From Nephromyces sp. MM_2019 (lineage: Eukaryota; Apicomplexa; Aconoidasida; Nephromycida), in assembly GCA_015657535.1 (NCBI GenBank), contig JADHZB010000639.1, positions 1 to 13,916 of the forward strand: a stretch of DNA of 13,916 bases, written 5' to 3'. A program made the position numbers and the translations under genes. Of the stretch, positions 1-9,865 are shown one piece after another. Each line of letters begins with the position of its first letter. The stretch's first letter is position 1. Under the pieces are notes generated by a model, which was not told where the DNA came from, did no database searches, and saw only the letters and a list, made by a program, of their open reading frames with translations.

Positions 1-234
1 TACTATTTACATATACTATTTACATATACTATTCAAACATACTATTTACATATACTATTTACATATATTATTCAAACATACTATTTACATATATTATTCA
101 AACATACTATTTACATATACTATTTACATATATTATTCAAACATACTATTTACATATACTATTCAAACATACTATTTACATATACTATTTACATATATTA
201 TTCAAACATACTATTTACATATATTATTCACATA
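1..234. repeat. 13-bp minisatellite with higher-order pattern
   Basis: Eighteen contiguous 13-bp units fill this stretch. There are two main types: A = TACTATTTACATA and B = TAYTATTCAAACA (Y is C or T). The order is AAB AAB AB AAB AB AAB AB, so units group into 39-bp and 26-bp blocks. The final B unit is divergent. The array may continue beyond the left edge. It lies in intron 3 of the SEL1L-type gene. Confidence 0.95.
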
Positions 235-343
235 GCTCTCCCCCACAACTCCCCCACTCCTCCACACACACATACAAACATTCATATATAACATTCACAC
301 CTCTTTCCCCCCCACCCCCACACACACATACACACACACTTAC
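1..343 (-). other. Intron 3 of the SEL1L-type gene, incomplete
   Basis: The exon ending at 344 is followed on the minus strand by a consensus donor GTAAGT at 343-338. From there to the left edge I see only a CA/TG-rich stretch, a C-rich stretch in plus-strand orientation at 307-320, and a 13-bp minisatellite. No acceptor plus coding exon is evident, so the intron is at least 343 bp and the next exon lies outside the window. Confidence 0.7.
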
Positions 344-2901
344 ACTAGGTACACCTAGACCAAGTGCATACATATAACCAAGCAATCCAATAGATTCCCA
401 ATGATTATTTTGACCCGCACTATATAAATAATTAAAGGCTTGTGTGTAATCTTGTTTAAGGCCATACACACCTAATAAGAAACCTCTACCTACAGTAGCT
501 TGCATAGCTGTTTGGCCTTGTTCAGCCTCATGTAATATCAAATCGAGTTGATGAATTTTATTTGAATGGCGATGATATTTACCAGGGATTTCAAATGTAA
601 TTAATTCAGCTGCTTGTGGTATAGTTGATGCATAGATCTGTAAAATAAGGTGTGTGTGTATGTGTGTATGTGTGTGTGTGTGTGTGTGTGTGTTGTGTGT
701 GTTGTGTGTGTGTGTTGTGTGTGTTGTGTGTGTTGCGTGTGTGTGTTGTGTGTGTGTTGTGTGTGTGTTGTGTGTGTTGTGTGTGTATGTGTGTGTTGTG
801 TGTGTGTTGTGTGTGTGTTGTGTGTGTTGTGTGTGTATGTGTGTGTTGTGTGTGTGTGTGTGTTGTGTGTGTGTTGTGTGTATGTATGTGTGTGTTGTGT
901 GTATGTGTGTGTGTGTGTTGTGTGTGTGTGTATGGTGTTTAGGGTCTGTGTGTTGTGTGTGTGTGTTGTGTGTGTGTAGGGATGGGGGTTGAGGGTGTGT
1001 GTAGGGGTGAGAAGAGAGTTCTTGTTATATATGTGTGTGTGTTGTTTGGGGGGATGTAAGTGTTTTTTTAGGGAGAGGGAAGTGACTGTATAGTATATTG
1101 AATGTGTGTATTCAAAGGTGTGTGTGATTATTGTGGAAATATGTAAAAGGTGTGTATGTGTGTATATATATAAAGGTGTGAAAATTTCTTGACGTAGAGT
1201 GTGAAATATCTCTAAACATATAACGTGAAAAACTCTCTAGATTCTTGGTGTTATTTTTGATTTTTTTTTTTTTGTGAGGTATACTATATAAACGTGTATT
1301 TGATAACAAAATCAACATATGTAGAATATATCTTAATCTTTTCAAATAGTTTGTGTGTGTGTATATATATATAAAAGACATAAAATAAATGTGTATATCC
1401 AAAAAAAAAAAATTAGAAATAAGATTTTTTACACACTTTGGAAACTTTCTTGGCAACTTCAAGATAATAGAGAGCAGCTGTAGGACATGATTTAGTTACA
1501 CCATAACCAAATTCATATCTATAACCAAGGGCTATAATAGCCCCTGGGTGTCCAGCTAATGAGGCAGAATATAAATAAGTTATAGCTAACACATCATTAC
1601 GATAGAGTATAGACTCAGACCAATCTTGGCCCATTTCTATTTCTAAATTAACAATTTCATGGCCATTATAATAATTAATAAGGGGTGAAAAATCGAGTTC
1701 ACCATTATTTTGTAGCCTTAATAAATCATGTGTGTAATTACTATGTTGTGTGTAAAGACTTGGTATATTAAATAAGTTACTATATAATATAGCCAAGTAA
1801 AATTGTGCATCTGCACTCCCATTATCAGCCGCATGTTTCCACAGTAAAATGGCGTTTGTAAAATTTTTGTTTTTGAGTGGTGAGCGGCCTAGGAAATGAT
1901 GTTCCGCTAATAAGGACTGACATCTATTATATAGAAGATGTGTGTATATGTGTTGTCTTGTGTGTGTGTAGGTTGTGAGTGGGTTGTGTGTGGGCTGTGA
2001 GTGGGTTGTGAGTGGGTTGGGTTGGGTTGGGTTGGGTTGTGTGTGGGTTGGGTTGTGCGTGGGTTGGGTTGTGCGTGGGTTGGGTTGTGCGTGGGTTGGG
2101 TTGTGTGTGGGTTGGGTTGTGTGTGGGTTGGGTTGTGTGTGGGTTGGGTTGTGTGTGGGTTGGGTTGTGTGTGTGTGTGTGGGTAGGGGAGGGGGAGGTG
2201 TGTGTGGAAGTAAATAAATGGGTTGTGTGTATTCAAGGGAGATATGTGTCATGGGTATGTTATTTATATATATATTTATTATTAAATATGCACCATATGT
2301 CATATATATATGTATATATAATGGATTGACTAAGACAATGTGTAGACTATGTAAAAACATAAAATAAAGTATATAATCATAAACATATGCACTTATAACA
2401 CCTATGATTATAAGTAGGCTAATAATTAATTAAAAGACAAATAAGAGTGAAGTGTGGCTAAATTAAACCAGTTTATATATATATAAATATATATATAGAT
2501 ATGTTTCAACGTTGTCAATAAATATATATATATATACACAGTTATCTAATATTATCTACACACACGTTTATTCTAATATTTTATACACCAACGTTTATAT
2601 AATATCATATACAAACATACCTAATATCGTGTACTGAACAAAGATTTAGGAAATGAAAGGCCTGTTTATGGTTTTCATTGTTGATTGCGTCAATTGCAGA
2701 GTAATAACTGTTGAGTTGTGTGTGGAGTGGCCGTGAGTAATTTGATTGGGTAGAAATGTTAGTGTGTGTGCACGGTACACCTAAATTTGGCTCAACTTTG
2801 ACGATATCTGCTGTGTGTAGGGCAATAGAATTAAAGAGTATTAAAAAGGTGTATAGTGTGTGCTTGGTGGAAAATGATAACAGGAGAGTTGGATGATCCA
2901 T
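344..2901 (-). CDS. SEL1L: SEL1L/HRD3-type Sel1-repeat protein of ER-associated degradation, split gene, 3' part beyond the left edge
   Basis: Seen: three minus-strand exons, 2901-2621, 1923-1437 and 637-344. They join without a frame break into 354 residues: residues 1-93 plus two bases of codon 94, then 94-256, then 257-354. Introns begin GTATGT, GTGTGT and GTAAGT; the two complete ones end TAG and CAG. The ATG has an in-frame TAA 24 bases upstream. A hydrophobic stretch at residues 16-28 looks like a signal peptide. Sel1-type helical repeats follow at about 66-140, 205-256 and 290-354, with the usual small-residue and LGY patterns. Known: SEL1L/HRD3 is the lumenal partner of the HRD1 ubiquitin ligase and presents misfolded ER proteins. 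Inferred: the block GYRYEFGYGV then SC (residues 227-239), the following helix with VAKKV, and the spacing to the next repeat match the SEL1L order rather than a generic Sel1 protein. About 60 residues (143-204) are inserted inside the second repeat. Possible N-glycosylation sites are N48, N54 and N156. A acceptor-like CATTTAG just before the ATG allows a 5' UTR intron. Confidence 0.82.
638..1436 (-). other. Intron 2 of the SEL1L-type gene (799 bp)
   Basis: Donor GTGTGTAAAA at 1436 follows an AAA codon. The acceptor is CTTATTTTACAG, ending at 638. Both flanking exons are in phase 0, and joining them gives an uninterrupted Sel1-type protein. A second possible donor (GTAAAA, four bases further in) would break the frame. 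The interior is a TG-rich tract (plus-strand view) plus AT-rich sequence with A and T runs. Confidence 0.75.
651..980. repeat. Imperfect TG-rich microsatellite
   Basis: About 330 bp of (TG)n on the plus strand, broken regularly by extra T (TGTTGTG) and by a few TATG variants. It lies inside intron 2 of the SEL1L-type gene, so the transcript carries a CA-rich tract there. Long open frames across it in three plus frames are a by-product of the repeat. Confidence 0.95.
1924..2620 (-). other. Intron 1 of the SEL1L-type gene (697 bp)
   Basis: The donor GTATGT starts at 2620, right after codon bases AG. The acceptor TATAATAG ends at 1924. The first base of exon 2 completes the codon as AGA (Arg94), so the frame closes exactly. 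The interior holds AT-rich sequence near the donor and a G-rich minisatellite (plus-strand view) near the acceptor. The minus strand happens to stay open through that minisatellite, which gives a false long reading frame rich in Thr, His, Pro and Asn joined to exon 2. Confidence 0.8.
1960..2190. repeat. G-rich 16-bp minisatellite with TTGGG runs
   Basis: Eight perfect-length units of G(T/C)GTGGGTTGGGTTGT occupy 2041-2168. Units 2 to 4 carry C at the second base and the rest carry T. The array is flanked by related, less regular sequence: TTGGG repeated several times at about 2015-2037, GTGAGTGGGTT variants before that, and (TG)n with GGGG runs after it. The plus strand has dense GGG runs compatible with G-quadruplexes; the SEL1L-gene transcript would be C-rich here. 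Confidence 0.95.
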
Positions 2902-3764
2902 ATTTTTATCTAAATGAAAATAAAGTTAGATATATAGACAATTAGATGATTGCCCTACACATCTCAAGAAGTGTGTAAATCATTTATAGTATTTAAATAG
3001 TCTGAGGGGATAAAGTGAATATATTGTGAATAAAAAGCTACACACACAGCGGTTGGAGCGCTAGAGAGTCTGAGATTTTGTGTGGGGGTATCCTATTTGT
3101 GTGTTGGGAAGTGTGTAAGATTATGTGTATAGGTTTAGGTGTATGTGTGTTTGTTTGTGTATAGGTATGTGAGTTTATGTGAACTCTTATGAGTTGGAAT
3201 GTAGTGTAGTATATTTATATAGGTAAGTAGATGTGTGTGAAATAATGTGGATGTGTGAGTATATATGTAGGATGGTGTATGTATATGTGTCTGTTTGTGT
3301 TTGTGTGTGAGGATATTGTTCATGAGAGTGTAGGTGTTTAAGATAATATATTTCCGAGTTTACACTTGTTTATATGATCATTTTTATAGGGACACGCAGG
3401 TGTAGCAAGATAAAGCGTATAAGGAATATGTGTGCATATCAAATATATATGGAAGTGTTTTTTCTGAATAGATACTCGCTAATAAAGCATACATAATATA
3501 TAATATAGTCACAATAAGCTTTTAGTTGATGTTACACCTTTAAAAAACTAATTATATTTTGTTTTTATAAATTTCATTTTTTATAAAACATTTGTATGTC
3601 TAAGATAAGATTTTGAAACTCTAATTTATTCGCTTATAAGTGTTTTTGTTTGTACATTTCTTATTCATTTAATTATATTTTAGATTTGAATTTTATCCTG
3701 AATTTTACTGTGTGTTATATTTACATTTTATTTAAATCATATTTTATTATTACAAACTCTTCCT

Positions 3765-3848
3765 TTTACCTACTATTCAAATTTGATTCAGCTATATATA
3801 TATATATTTACCTACTATTCAAATTTGATCCAGTTATATATATATATA
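3765..3848. repeat. 42-bp tandem duplication
   Basis: A 42-bp unit beginning TTTACCTACTATTCAAATTT and ending in a TA run occurs twice head-to-tail, at 3765-3806 and 3807-3848. The copies differ mainly at two C/T positions in GATYCAGY. It lies in non-coding AT-rich DNA. Confidence 0.85.
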
Positions 3849-4212
3849 TATATAATTTACAAATTAAATATATTTCAACACAAAATACATTGTTATTTAC
3901 ATATATAAAACGTATTTGAGACGTAATATATACAGATATGAGATGTAACGCATATATTATTATTTTGAATCAAAATCTAACAATTATATTTTATTAATAT
4001 ATTAGGAATTTTATTGACATATAAATATAATATATTACATTTGAATATAAGTCATATCATGAAATTATTCTTCAAATGATTTAAAAATTCTTTTATATAT
4101 AAACTTATTGTTATCATGACTCTCAAAACCTACACACTCATATGTATACGTATATTCATCAGGCGTCCACAGCATTTTAATTGCATCATTTCAATTTTAT
4201 CACTTTAGTCTA

Positions 4213-4254
4213 CGTGTGTGTGTGTGTGTGCGTGTGTGTGTGTGTGCGTGTGTG

Positions 4255-4311
<57 letters not shown>
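4213..4311. repeat. (TG)n microsatellite
   Basis: About 99 bp of nearly pure TG dinucleotide on the plus strand, with isolated CG steps in the first half and about 50 bp uninterrupted in the second half. It is the last TG-rich tract in the window going rightward. Confidence 0.97.
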
Positions 4312-4314
<3 letters not shown>

Positions 4315-5791
4315 GTGTTCAAGTCTCTAAGTTAAATTTAATTATTTCATCTTGAATATGTGATTATTTAGCATGTTCATGTATAAGTGTAGTATCTCAA
4401 ATATCTCCATACAAGTACATAAGATGTATAAGTTAACAAATGTAAAAATTATAAAAATATAAGTAAATTTATAGCCACTCAAATTAGCTAAAATAGCACA
4501 GATAAGAAGGTGTACGTACACTACAATTAAAGCATACTAACTACATTGAAAAGTAAACTAATTGGAGAATAGTATAAATTTACGGAGTAGGTTTTAAGCT
4601 TAATAAAAATAAAGTAAAAAACATAACCAAACTATAGGAAAACAAGTATTCTAGAGAAAATCAAGAAACCTTGTATAACAATAGTTGGAGAATACACAAA
4701 AGTAATTTAAATGAATCTTAAAATAAAAATTGGGAAATCAGGATTCATTTTATAATTTTTAAATTCTAATTTTGATTTTAACTCTAGTGAATTTGAATTG
4801 GAAATAAAAATAACGGGTTTTACATCCCAAAACCTCTATTTTGAATTTGACTATTAACTTTGAGATTCACTTCATAATACTAGACACACCTAACTGGCTC
4901 TATATTATTTATAACTAAAATCTATATACTATTCCAACTACATATTCGTGATTTAACATTCTTACCTTTTGAATGCTTCTGAGATATCCTATCTTAGCTA
5001 ATTTGTTACAAATTAAGTGTCCGCATGTTCCAATATCTAAGATTGCACATGTTTGAAACACCAACATTTTAATAATCTTGTACAGAAAGATAACTATTTG
5101 TGGCAGCTCCATGCTCTGTAAATCTATACTAACTATAATAAGATGTGTTTAATTATGTAAAATCGATTATTCATTATGTATAATTATAGTGAAAACAAAA
5201 TCAATAATAGATATATACTCAGGTGTGCTTAATAATTATACTAGTAGTTTTAAGCAATCAAAATTTTCAATAAACTGTCTAAAGTTGTTTAATATCAATT
5301 GTATTGATTATACTTTTAACTATATGATAGTATGTATTTATTTCTGATTATGTCAATTATATGATCTTACTCTCACAATTATATTTTGCTTATAAAGTGA
5401 TGTCATAAATATTATCATCAATAATAATAGTATTATTATACTAGGATTATCTAGAATAATTATATTATAGAATATAAAGTATACACTTAGTACTAGAATC
5501 CTTTCCCTGTTATAAATATTAGCATAGAATTTCACATATTGAGTATTCAAACAATGTGTAGAAAAGTGTAAGTTGGTATTAATGTTTAGGTAAATAAAAA
5601 TTTGTTAATCAAAATTAAAAAAAATCTATTTTTAATTCTAATCCTAAACAAAAATTAATCAAAATTTAAAATTAGTAAACGCATGTAAATATCAGTTAGA
5701 TTTATGTAATCAACTACTAAATTTCAAGTGAACAAGCTACTATATAAATGAAAATATAACCTAATGACTGTTAATAATAATTTTTATATAT

Positions 5792-7741
5792 TTAATCAAC
5801 TTCATCAACAGTTGGGTATACACCACCTGATGGTCCAGCGTTAGGAGCACCACCATACATACCACCAGGCATTCCACCGGGCATTCCACCAGCAGCACCA
5901 TCAGCTTGGTAACATTTGGTGATGATTGGTGTGCATACTGCCTCAACTTCCTTCAATTTGCTATCATATTCTTCTTTTTCAGCAGTTTGGTTCTTATCAA
6001 CCCATTCTAAAGCTTGGGTGACGGCATTAGAAGCGGCAGTTTTTTCTTCTTCAGATAACTTCTCCTTGATCTTTGGTTCATCAAGAGAGTTCTTCATAGA
6101 ATAGCAATAGTTTTCTAAAGCGTTTCTAGATTCGATTTTAGCCTTAATAGCATCATCTTCTGCCTTGTATTTCTCAGCTTCTTGAACCATACGGTCAATT
6201 TCAGCTTGAGAGAGACGTCCCTTGTCGTTGCTAATGGTGATATTGTTAGATTTACCAGTTGATTTGTCAACAGCAGAAACATTCATAATTCCATTAGCAT
6301 CAAGATCGAATGTAACCTCGATTTGTGGTACACCTCTCGGGGCTGGTGGGATATCATCCAAATGGAATTTACCAAGTAAATTGTTATCCTTAGTCATTTG
6401 TCTTTCACCCTCAAATACTTGAATCAAGACACCAGATTGATTATCAGCATAGGTAGTAAAAACCTGAGATTTCTTGGTGGGGATAGTAGTGTTTCTTTCA
6501 ATGAGTTTAGTCATAACACCACCAGCAGTTTCCAAACCAAGAGAAAGAGGTGCTACATCCAACAAGAGAAGGTTTTTAACAGTGGGACTGTTTACACCGG
6601 TAAGGACAGCAGCTTGTACTGCGGCACCGAAAGCAACAGCTTCATCAGGATTGATTGATCTGCATGGTTCTTTACCATTGAAAAATTCTTGGATAAGTTG
6701 TTGAACTTTGGGGATACGTGTTGAACCACCAACCATAACGACTTCATGAACAGATTTCTTATCAACACCAGAATCCTTGAGTACTTTTTCTACTGGGCTG
6801 AGGGTGCTTCTGAAGTAATCCATACAGAGTTCTTCAAAACGAGCTCGGCTAATAGAGCATGTGTAATCAGTTCCCTCGTAAAGAGAATCGATTTCAATAG
6901 TTGCTTGTGTAGAGCTTGAAAGTGTACGTTTTGCCCTTTCACATTGAGTTCGGAGACGACGTAAAGCACGAGAGTTAGTTGAAACATCTTTGCCACGATT
7001 CTTTCTCTTGAAGTCAGAAATACAGAAATCAACTAGTCTGTTGTCAAAATCTTCACCACCAAGATGTGTGTCACCAGCAGTAGCCTTGACTTCAAAAATA
7101 CCCATATCAATTGACAAAAGAGATACATCAAATGTACCACCACCAAGATCAAAAACAAGAACATTCTTTTCGGAGTTGTTGTTTTTGTCTAAACCATATG
7201 CAATAGCTGCTGCAGTTGGCTCATTAATAATTCGGAGTACGTTTAAACCAGCAATGCTACCAGCATCTTTAGTGGCCTGTCTTTGGGAATCATTGAAATA
7301 AGCTGGGACGGTAATAACTGCTTGTGAAACAGATTGACCGAGGTATGCTTCAGCAGTTTCCTTCATTTTTGATAAAATCATAGAAGATATTTCTTCTGGT
7401 TGGAATGTTTTTTCAATACCTTGATATTGGACGCTAATAACAGGTTTTTCAGTGGCAGGGTCCTTTTTAACTTTAAATGGCCAATGTTTAATATCAGATT
7501 GAACAGTAGTGTCTGTAAACTTTCTTCCAATCAAACGCTTAGCATCAAAAACTGTATTTTCAGGATTTCTAGCGACTTGGTTCTTAGCGGCATCACCAAT
7601 AAGTCTTTCAGAATCTGTGAAAGCAACATAACTAGGAGTAGTTCTGTTACCTTGATCATTAGCAATGATCTCTACTGTGTCGTTCTTCCATACACCAACA
7701 CAAGAATAGGTTGTACCTAAATCAATTCCGATGGCAGCCAT
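5792..7741 (-). CDS. HSP70: Cytosolic heat shock protein 70, complete
   Basis: Seen: one uninterrupted 649-residue frame. The ATPase domain opens with [10 protein letters not shown] (residues 4-13), followed by [11 protein letters not shown] (197-207) and [13 protein letters not shown] (337-349). The linker [10 protein letters not shown] (395-404) leads into the substrate-binding beta domain and helical lid. The tail has GGMP-type repeats (618-631) and ends PTVDEVD. Length and motif order are those of eukaryotic cytosolic/nuclear HSP70, with no signal peptide, transit peptide or ER-retention tail. Known: HSP70 binds exposed hydrophobic peptides in an ATP-driven cycle with J-proteins and exchange factors, and its C-terminal EEVD docks TPR co-chaperones. 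Odd: that tail is DEVD here, a conservative Glu-to-Asp change. GGMP repeats in the tail occur in apicomplexan cytosolic HSP70s, among others. The start is chosen at the canonical [11 protein letters not shown] position. Coding GC is clearly higher than in the flanks, as expected for a highly expressed gene. Confidence 0.98.
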   Translation of the reverse strand: MAAIGIDLGTTYSCVGVWKNDTVEIIANDQGNRTTPSYVAFTDSERLIGDAAKNQVARNPENTVFDAKRLIGRKFTDTTVQSDIKHWPFKVKKDPATEKPVISVQYQGIEKTFQPEEISSMILSKMKETAEAYLGQSVSQAVITVPAYFNDSQRQATKDAGSIAGLNVLRIINEPTAAAIAYGLDKNNNSEKNVLVFDLGGGTFDVSLLSIDMGIFEVKATAGDTHLGGEDFDNRLVDFCISDFKRKNRGKDVSTNSRALRRLRTQCERAKRTLSSSTQATIEIDSLYEGTDYTCSISRARFEELCMDYFRSTLSPVEKVLKDSGVDKKSVHEVVMVGGSTRIPKVQQLIQEFFNGKEPCRSINPDEAVAFGAAVQAAVLTGVNSPTVKNLLLLDVAPLSLGLETAGGVMTKLIERNTTIPTKKSQVFTTYADNQSGVLIQVFEGERQMTKDNNLLGKFHLDDIPPAPRGVPQIEVTFDLDANGIMNVSAVDKSTGKSNNITISNDKGRLSQAEIDRMVQEAEKYKAEDDAIKAKIESRNALENYCYSMKNSLDEPKIKEKLSEEEKTAASNAVTQALEWVDKNQTAEKEEYDSKLKEVEAVCTPIITKCYQADGAAGGMPGGMPGGMYGGAPNAGPSGGVYPTVDEVD

Positions 7742-8049
7742 TGTTGTTACGAAGAATTGAGTTGTAAAAAAATGTTTTAAAAGTGAAAATGATTAGTTAG
7801 TAAAGTGATAATAACAGAAATTGAGTAATAAATGAGATTTTAAATTTTAAATCTTTGAAATGATAAATGTTAGTGCTTGTATGTCTTATTTAATAAGGTT
7901 ATATAATAAGTTTTAAATTCTTATAATTGAAATATTACTTTTAAAAAGGGAAGTTTTACTCGCTTTGATAAATTATTTATTCTGATGAAAAGATTTAATT
8001 ATTTTAATCTAACAAAATGTTACGAGAAGATGTAATTACTGAACAAGTT

Positions 8050-8164
8050 GGGGGAGAAGAATATTTACTAAACTTTTAATGATCTTGAACAAAATAAAAA
8101 ATTATTCTTGGGGGGGAAGAAGAATCATAATAATGTTAATTGGCGGCATGAAATTGAATGGGGG
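8050..8164. promoter_or_regulatory. Three G-tracts upstream of HSP70, possible G-box-like promoter elements
   Basis: Runs of G occur at 8050-8054 (5 G), 8110-8116 (7 G) and 8160-8164 (5 G), about 310-420 bases upstream of the HSP70 ATG. The first two sit in the similar context TTGGGGG followed by GAAGAA or AAGAAGAA. Known: Plasmodium hsp genes carry upstream G-rich G-box elements, consensus about (A/G)NGGGG(C/A). Only the middle tract fits that consensus exactly. The regulatory role is inferred from position and rarity of G runs here. Confidence 0.35.
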
Positions 8165-8305
8165 CAAATATCTAGAATAATCACATTTTATCATTTGATT
8201 AGTGAGTACGTATTCGAGTTATTCATAATGACACACTACGTTTTTGATTATCACACGTTATATAAGCATGGTTAACTGTTTTTTTTTATTTGTCCTGGCT
8301 CAAGG

Positions 8306-8330
8306 ATATATATATATATATATATATANA
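8306..8330. repeat. (TA)n tract with one unresolved base
   Basis: A run of alternating A and T of about 25 bp with an N at 8329. The N marks a sequencing or assembly ambiguity, so the repeat length may be wrong. It is non-coding. Confidence 0.9.
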
Positions 8331-9853
8331 GATCTTCGCAACAGCTTATAGAAATGAAAATTTTTTTTCATTACGAGACTTTCTGAGTCATTGGTGCATT
8401 ATTGTTGAGCACCTTCGTGTGAGCAAATTAAGTATGATTTTGTCAAGTGGCTATTACGTATTATTACTTTTCTGATTAATTGTATCAGCTTTTGATGTAA
8501 CGCTTTGCAAAGCTAAAAAAGTTTTTAACACACATCAAGCGCAAATTGCTAGTTCTCAATAATTGTCAGGACTCCAAATTTAAAATATAACAAGACAAGT
8601 AGTTTAAAAAACTGTCTAATTTCAAAGTAATTAATTAAAATTTTAGCATCAAATCAAGGATAATAGCCAGTTTACTACTTCTCAACTTTATAGAAGTGTT
8701 TAAAATATCGTATTACTAAATACATTAACATAATTTTAGATCTATTATAGTCACAAGTGTAACAACAATACACAAAAGACTTTGGGTTTATTTGACATGT
8801 TTGGGTATAATATTTACCCTTTAAGATTTCTTTTATAAAGCTTCCATGCACACCTAAATTATAATAAACTATTCCTTTTAGCAATTTTAATTTTTTTTTT
8901 TTAAATCTTAGTAAACTGAAATTTCTTTGACTAAGATTGAAAATCAATAAGATTTAAATATTTGAAGTATTTTGTTGACATGCAATCATGTCAATAAATT
9001 TTATTAACTTTATTAATAATGGTATTCGTTTCGATATACAACATACAACACCTACTATGTTGAGCTAGACCTAAAAAAACATTTTTCCTTAGTCAGATCC
9101 AAATATTGAGAGGATTACTAACAGTTGTTAGAATTAAATGAAATTTATATAAACATGCTTTGTTATTTATTTCTAGGAAACGCTAAAATTAAGTTCTATG
9201 ACCAAAGAGAGCAGTATAAAGCATTGGTAAACATTCAAAATAAAATATTATTTAGCTTGAATACCAAAACACTTTTTTATTCGAGAATGAAATAAACTAA
9301 AATTAAGACGTAGCACCCCTAAGCTGGAGTATAAGTAACTATTATGGAAAAAAATTAAGTAGTATTTCCTGACAAAGTCATTGGTTTAGTCTAGATAAAT
9401 CCCAACATATATATATTTAGGGCTAAGAAAAAATGAGCTTAAGTGTAATGATTATTAGTCTAGATAAAAATGTCAACATGATTCTCCCAAACTTATTATG
9501 AGTGTCTGCTAGTCTGCCCTGCTGTTTTCTAATTCATAATTGCTAGATTTTTACAAGTACTACTAATAGTTTTATATGCTGTGTTTAGTAAAATTTTTAT
9601 TTCTAAAAGTGATTTATTAGATATCTTTTAATTATATAAAATATTTTCCCCTAAAATTTCAAGTATTCATGAATTATTTATATCTAGAACTCTCGAATAT
9701 TGGGTATTTAATTGATTTTTGATTATCATACCTATGGTATTCAGTGTTAGAAAAATTTTTGCTTTATTGAATTATTCACATTCAACTAAAAATTAAATCT
9801 AGAGAATTATGCCCTTTAGGTATAGATATTTCTTTCGAATGCTTGGGCTTGGG

Positions 9854-9865
9854 TATATATAAAAG
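9854..9865 (+). promoter_or_regulatory. TATA-like element, candidate promoter
   Basis: TATATATAAAAG sits between GGG and TCCCC, so it is a sharply bounded TATA-box-like site rather than part of a longer AT run. About 80 bases downstream are an ATG (9944) and a GT...AG mini-intron candidate. Such strings also arise by chance in AT-rich DNA. Confidence 0.25.

Larger units (their letters stand above)
2902..5791. other. Intergenic region between the SEL1L-type gene and HSP70, no gene seen
   Basis: Upstream of the SEL1L-type ATG and downstream of the HSP70 stop, this 2.9-kb stretch is AT-rich with scattered TG-rich sequence at about 3040-3320. Reading frames of 60-100 codons occur on both strands, but they are low-complexity (runs of Tyr-Ile or Thr-His) or show no family resemblance. 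I see no tRNA, no splice-linked exon set and no conserved motif. The SEL1L promoter should lie in the right-hand flank of 2902, but I cannot point to a specific site. Confidence 0.6.

Noticed and set aside
1..234. Regular short repeats suggesting a CRISPR array
   Set aside because: Units are directly contiguous 13-mers without unique spacers, in a eukaryotic intron.
650..992. Three overlapping plus-strand open frames of about 100 codons made of Val and Cys
   Set aside because: They translate the TG microsatellite in intron 2; repeats without stops stay open in several frames.
1975..2329. Plus-strand frames rich in Gly, Val, Trp and Cys
   Set aside because: Products of the 16-bp minisatellite, antisense to the gene.
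1413..2360. A single 315-codon minus-strand protein with a Thr/His/Pro/Asn-rich N-terminal half
   Set aside because: Only the part from 1923 down to 1437 resembles Sel1 repeats. The rest is intron 1 minisatellite in an accidental open frame, and the phase-matched splice sites explain the exon without it.
3050..3066. AGCGGTTGGAGCGCT looks like a tRNA D-arm
   Set aside because: No matching anticodon arm, T-arm or acceptor stem follows.
3650..3919. 89-codon plus-strand frame with Tyr-Ile runs
   Set aside because: Low-complexity translation of TA repeats and the 42-bp tandem duplication; no family signature.
4385..4397. AAGTGTAGTATCT is identical to the branch-site-pairing region of U2 snRNA
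   Set aside because: Neither the conserved 5' part of U2 nor the following stem and Sm site is present, so a chance match is more likely.
4915..5112. 65-codon minus-strand frame
   Set aside because: No recognised motif, AT-driven composition, and no splice-linked partner.
5916..7720. Several plus-strand frames of 60-106 codons
   Set aside because: All lie antisense within the HSP70 coding sequence, whose codon bias removes stops.
8168..8180. ATCTAGAAT as a possible heat-shock element
   Set aside because: It lacks the full inverted TTC/GAA units and neighbouring repeats needed for a trimeric site.
8675..8947. 90-codon minus-strand frame rich in Lys, Tyr and Phe
   Set aside because: Composition follows the AT-rich DNA; no domain, no promoter or splice context, and length is within chance.
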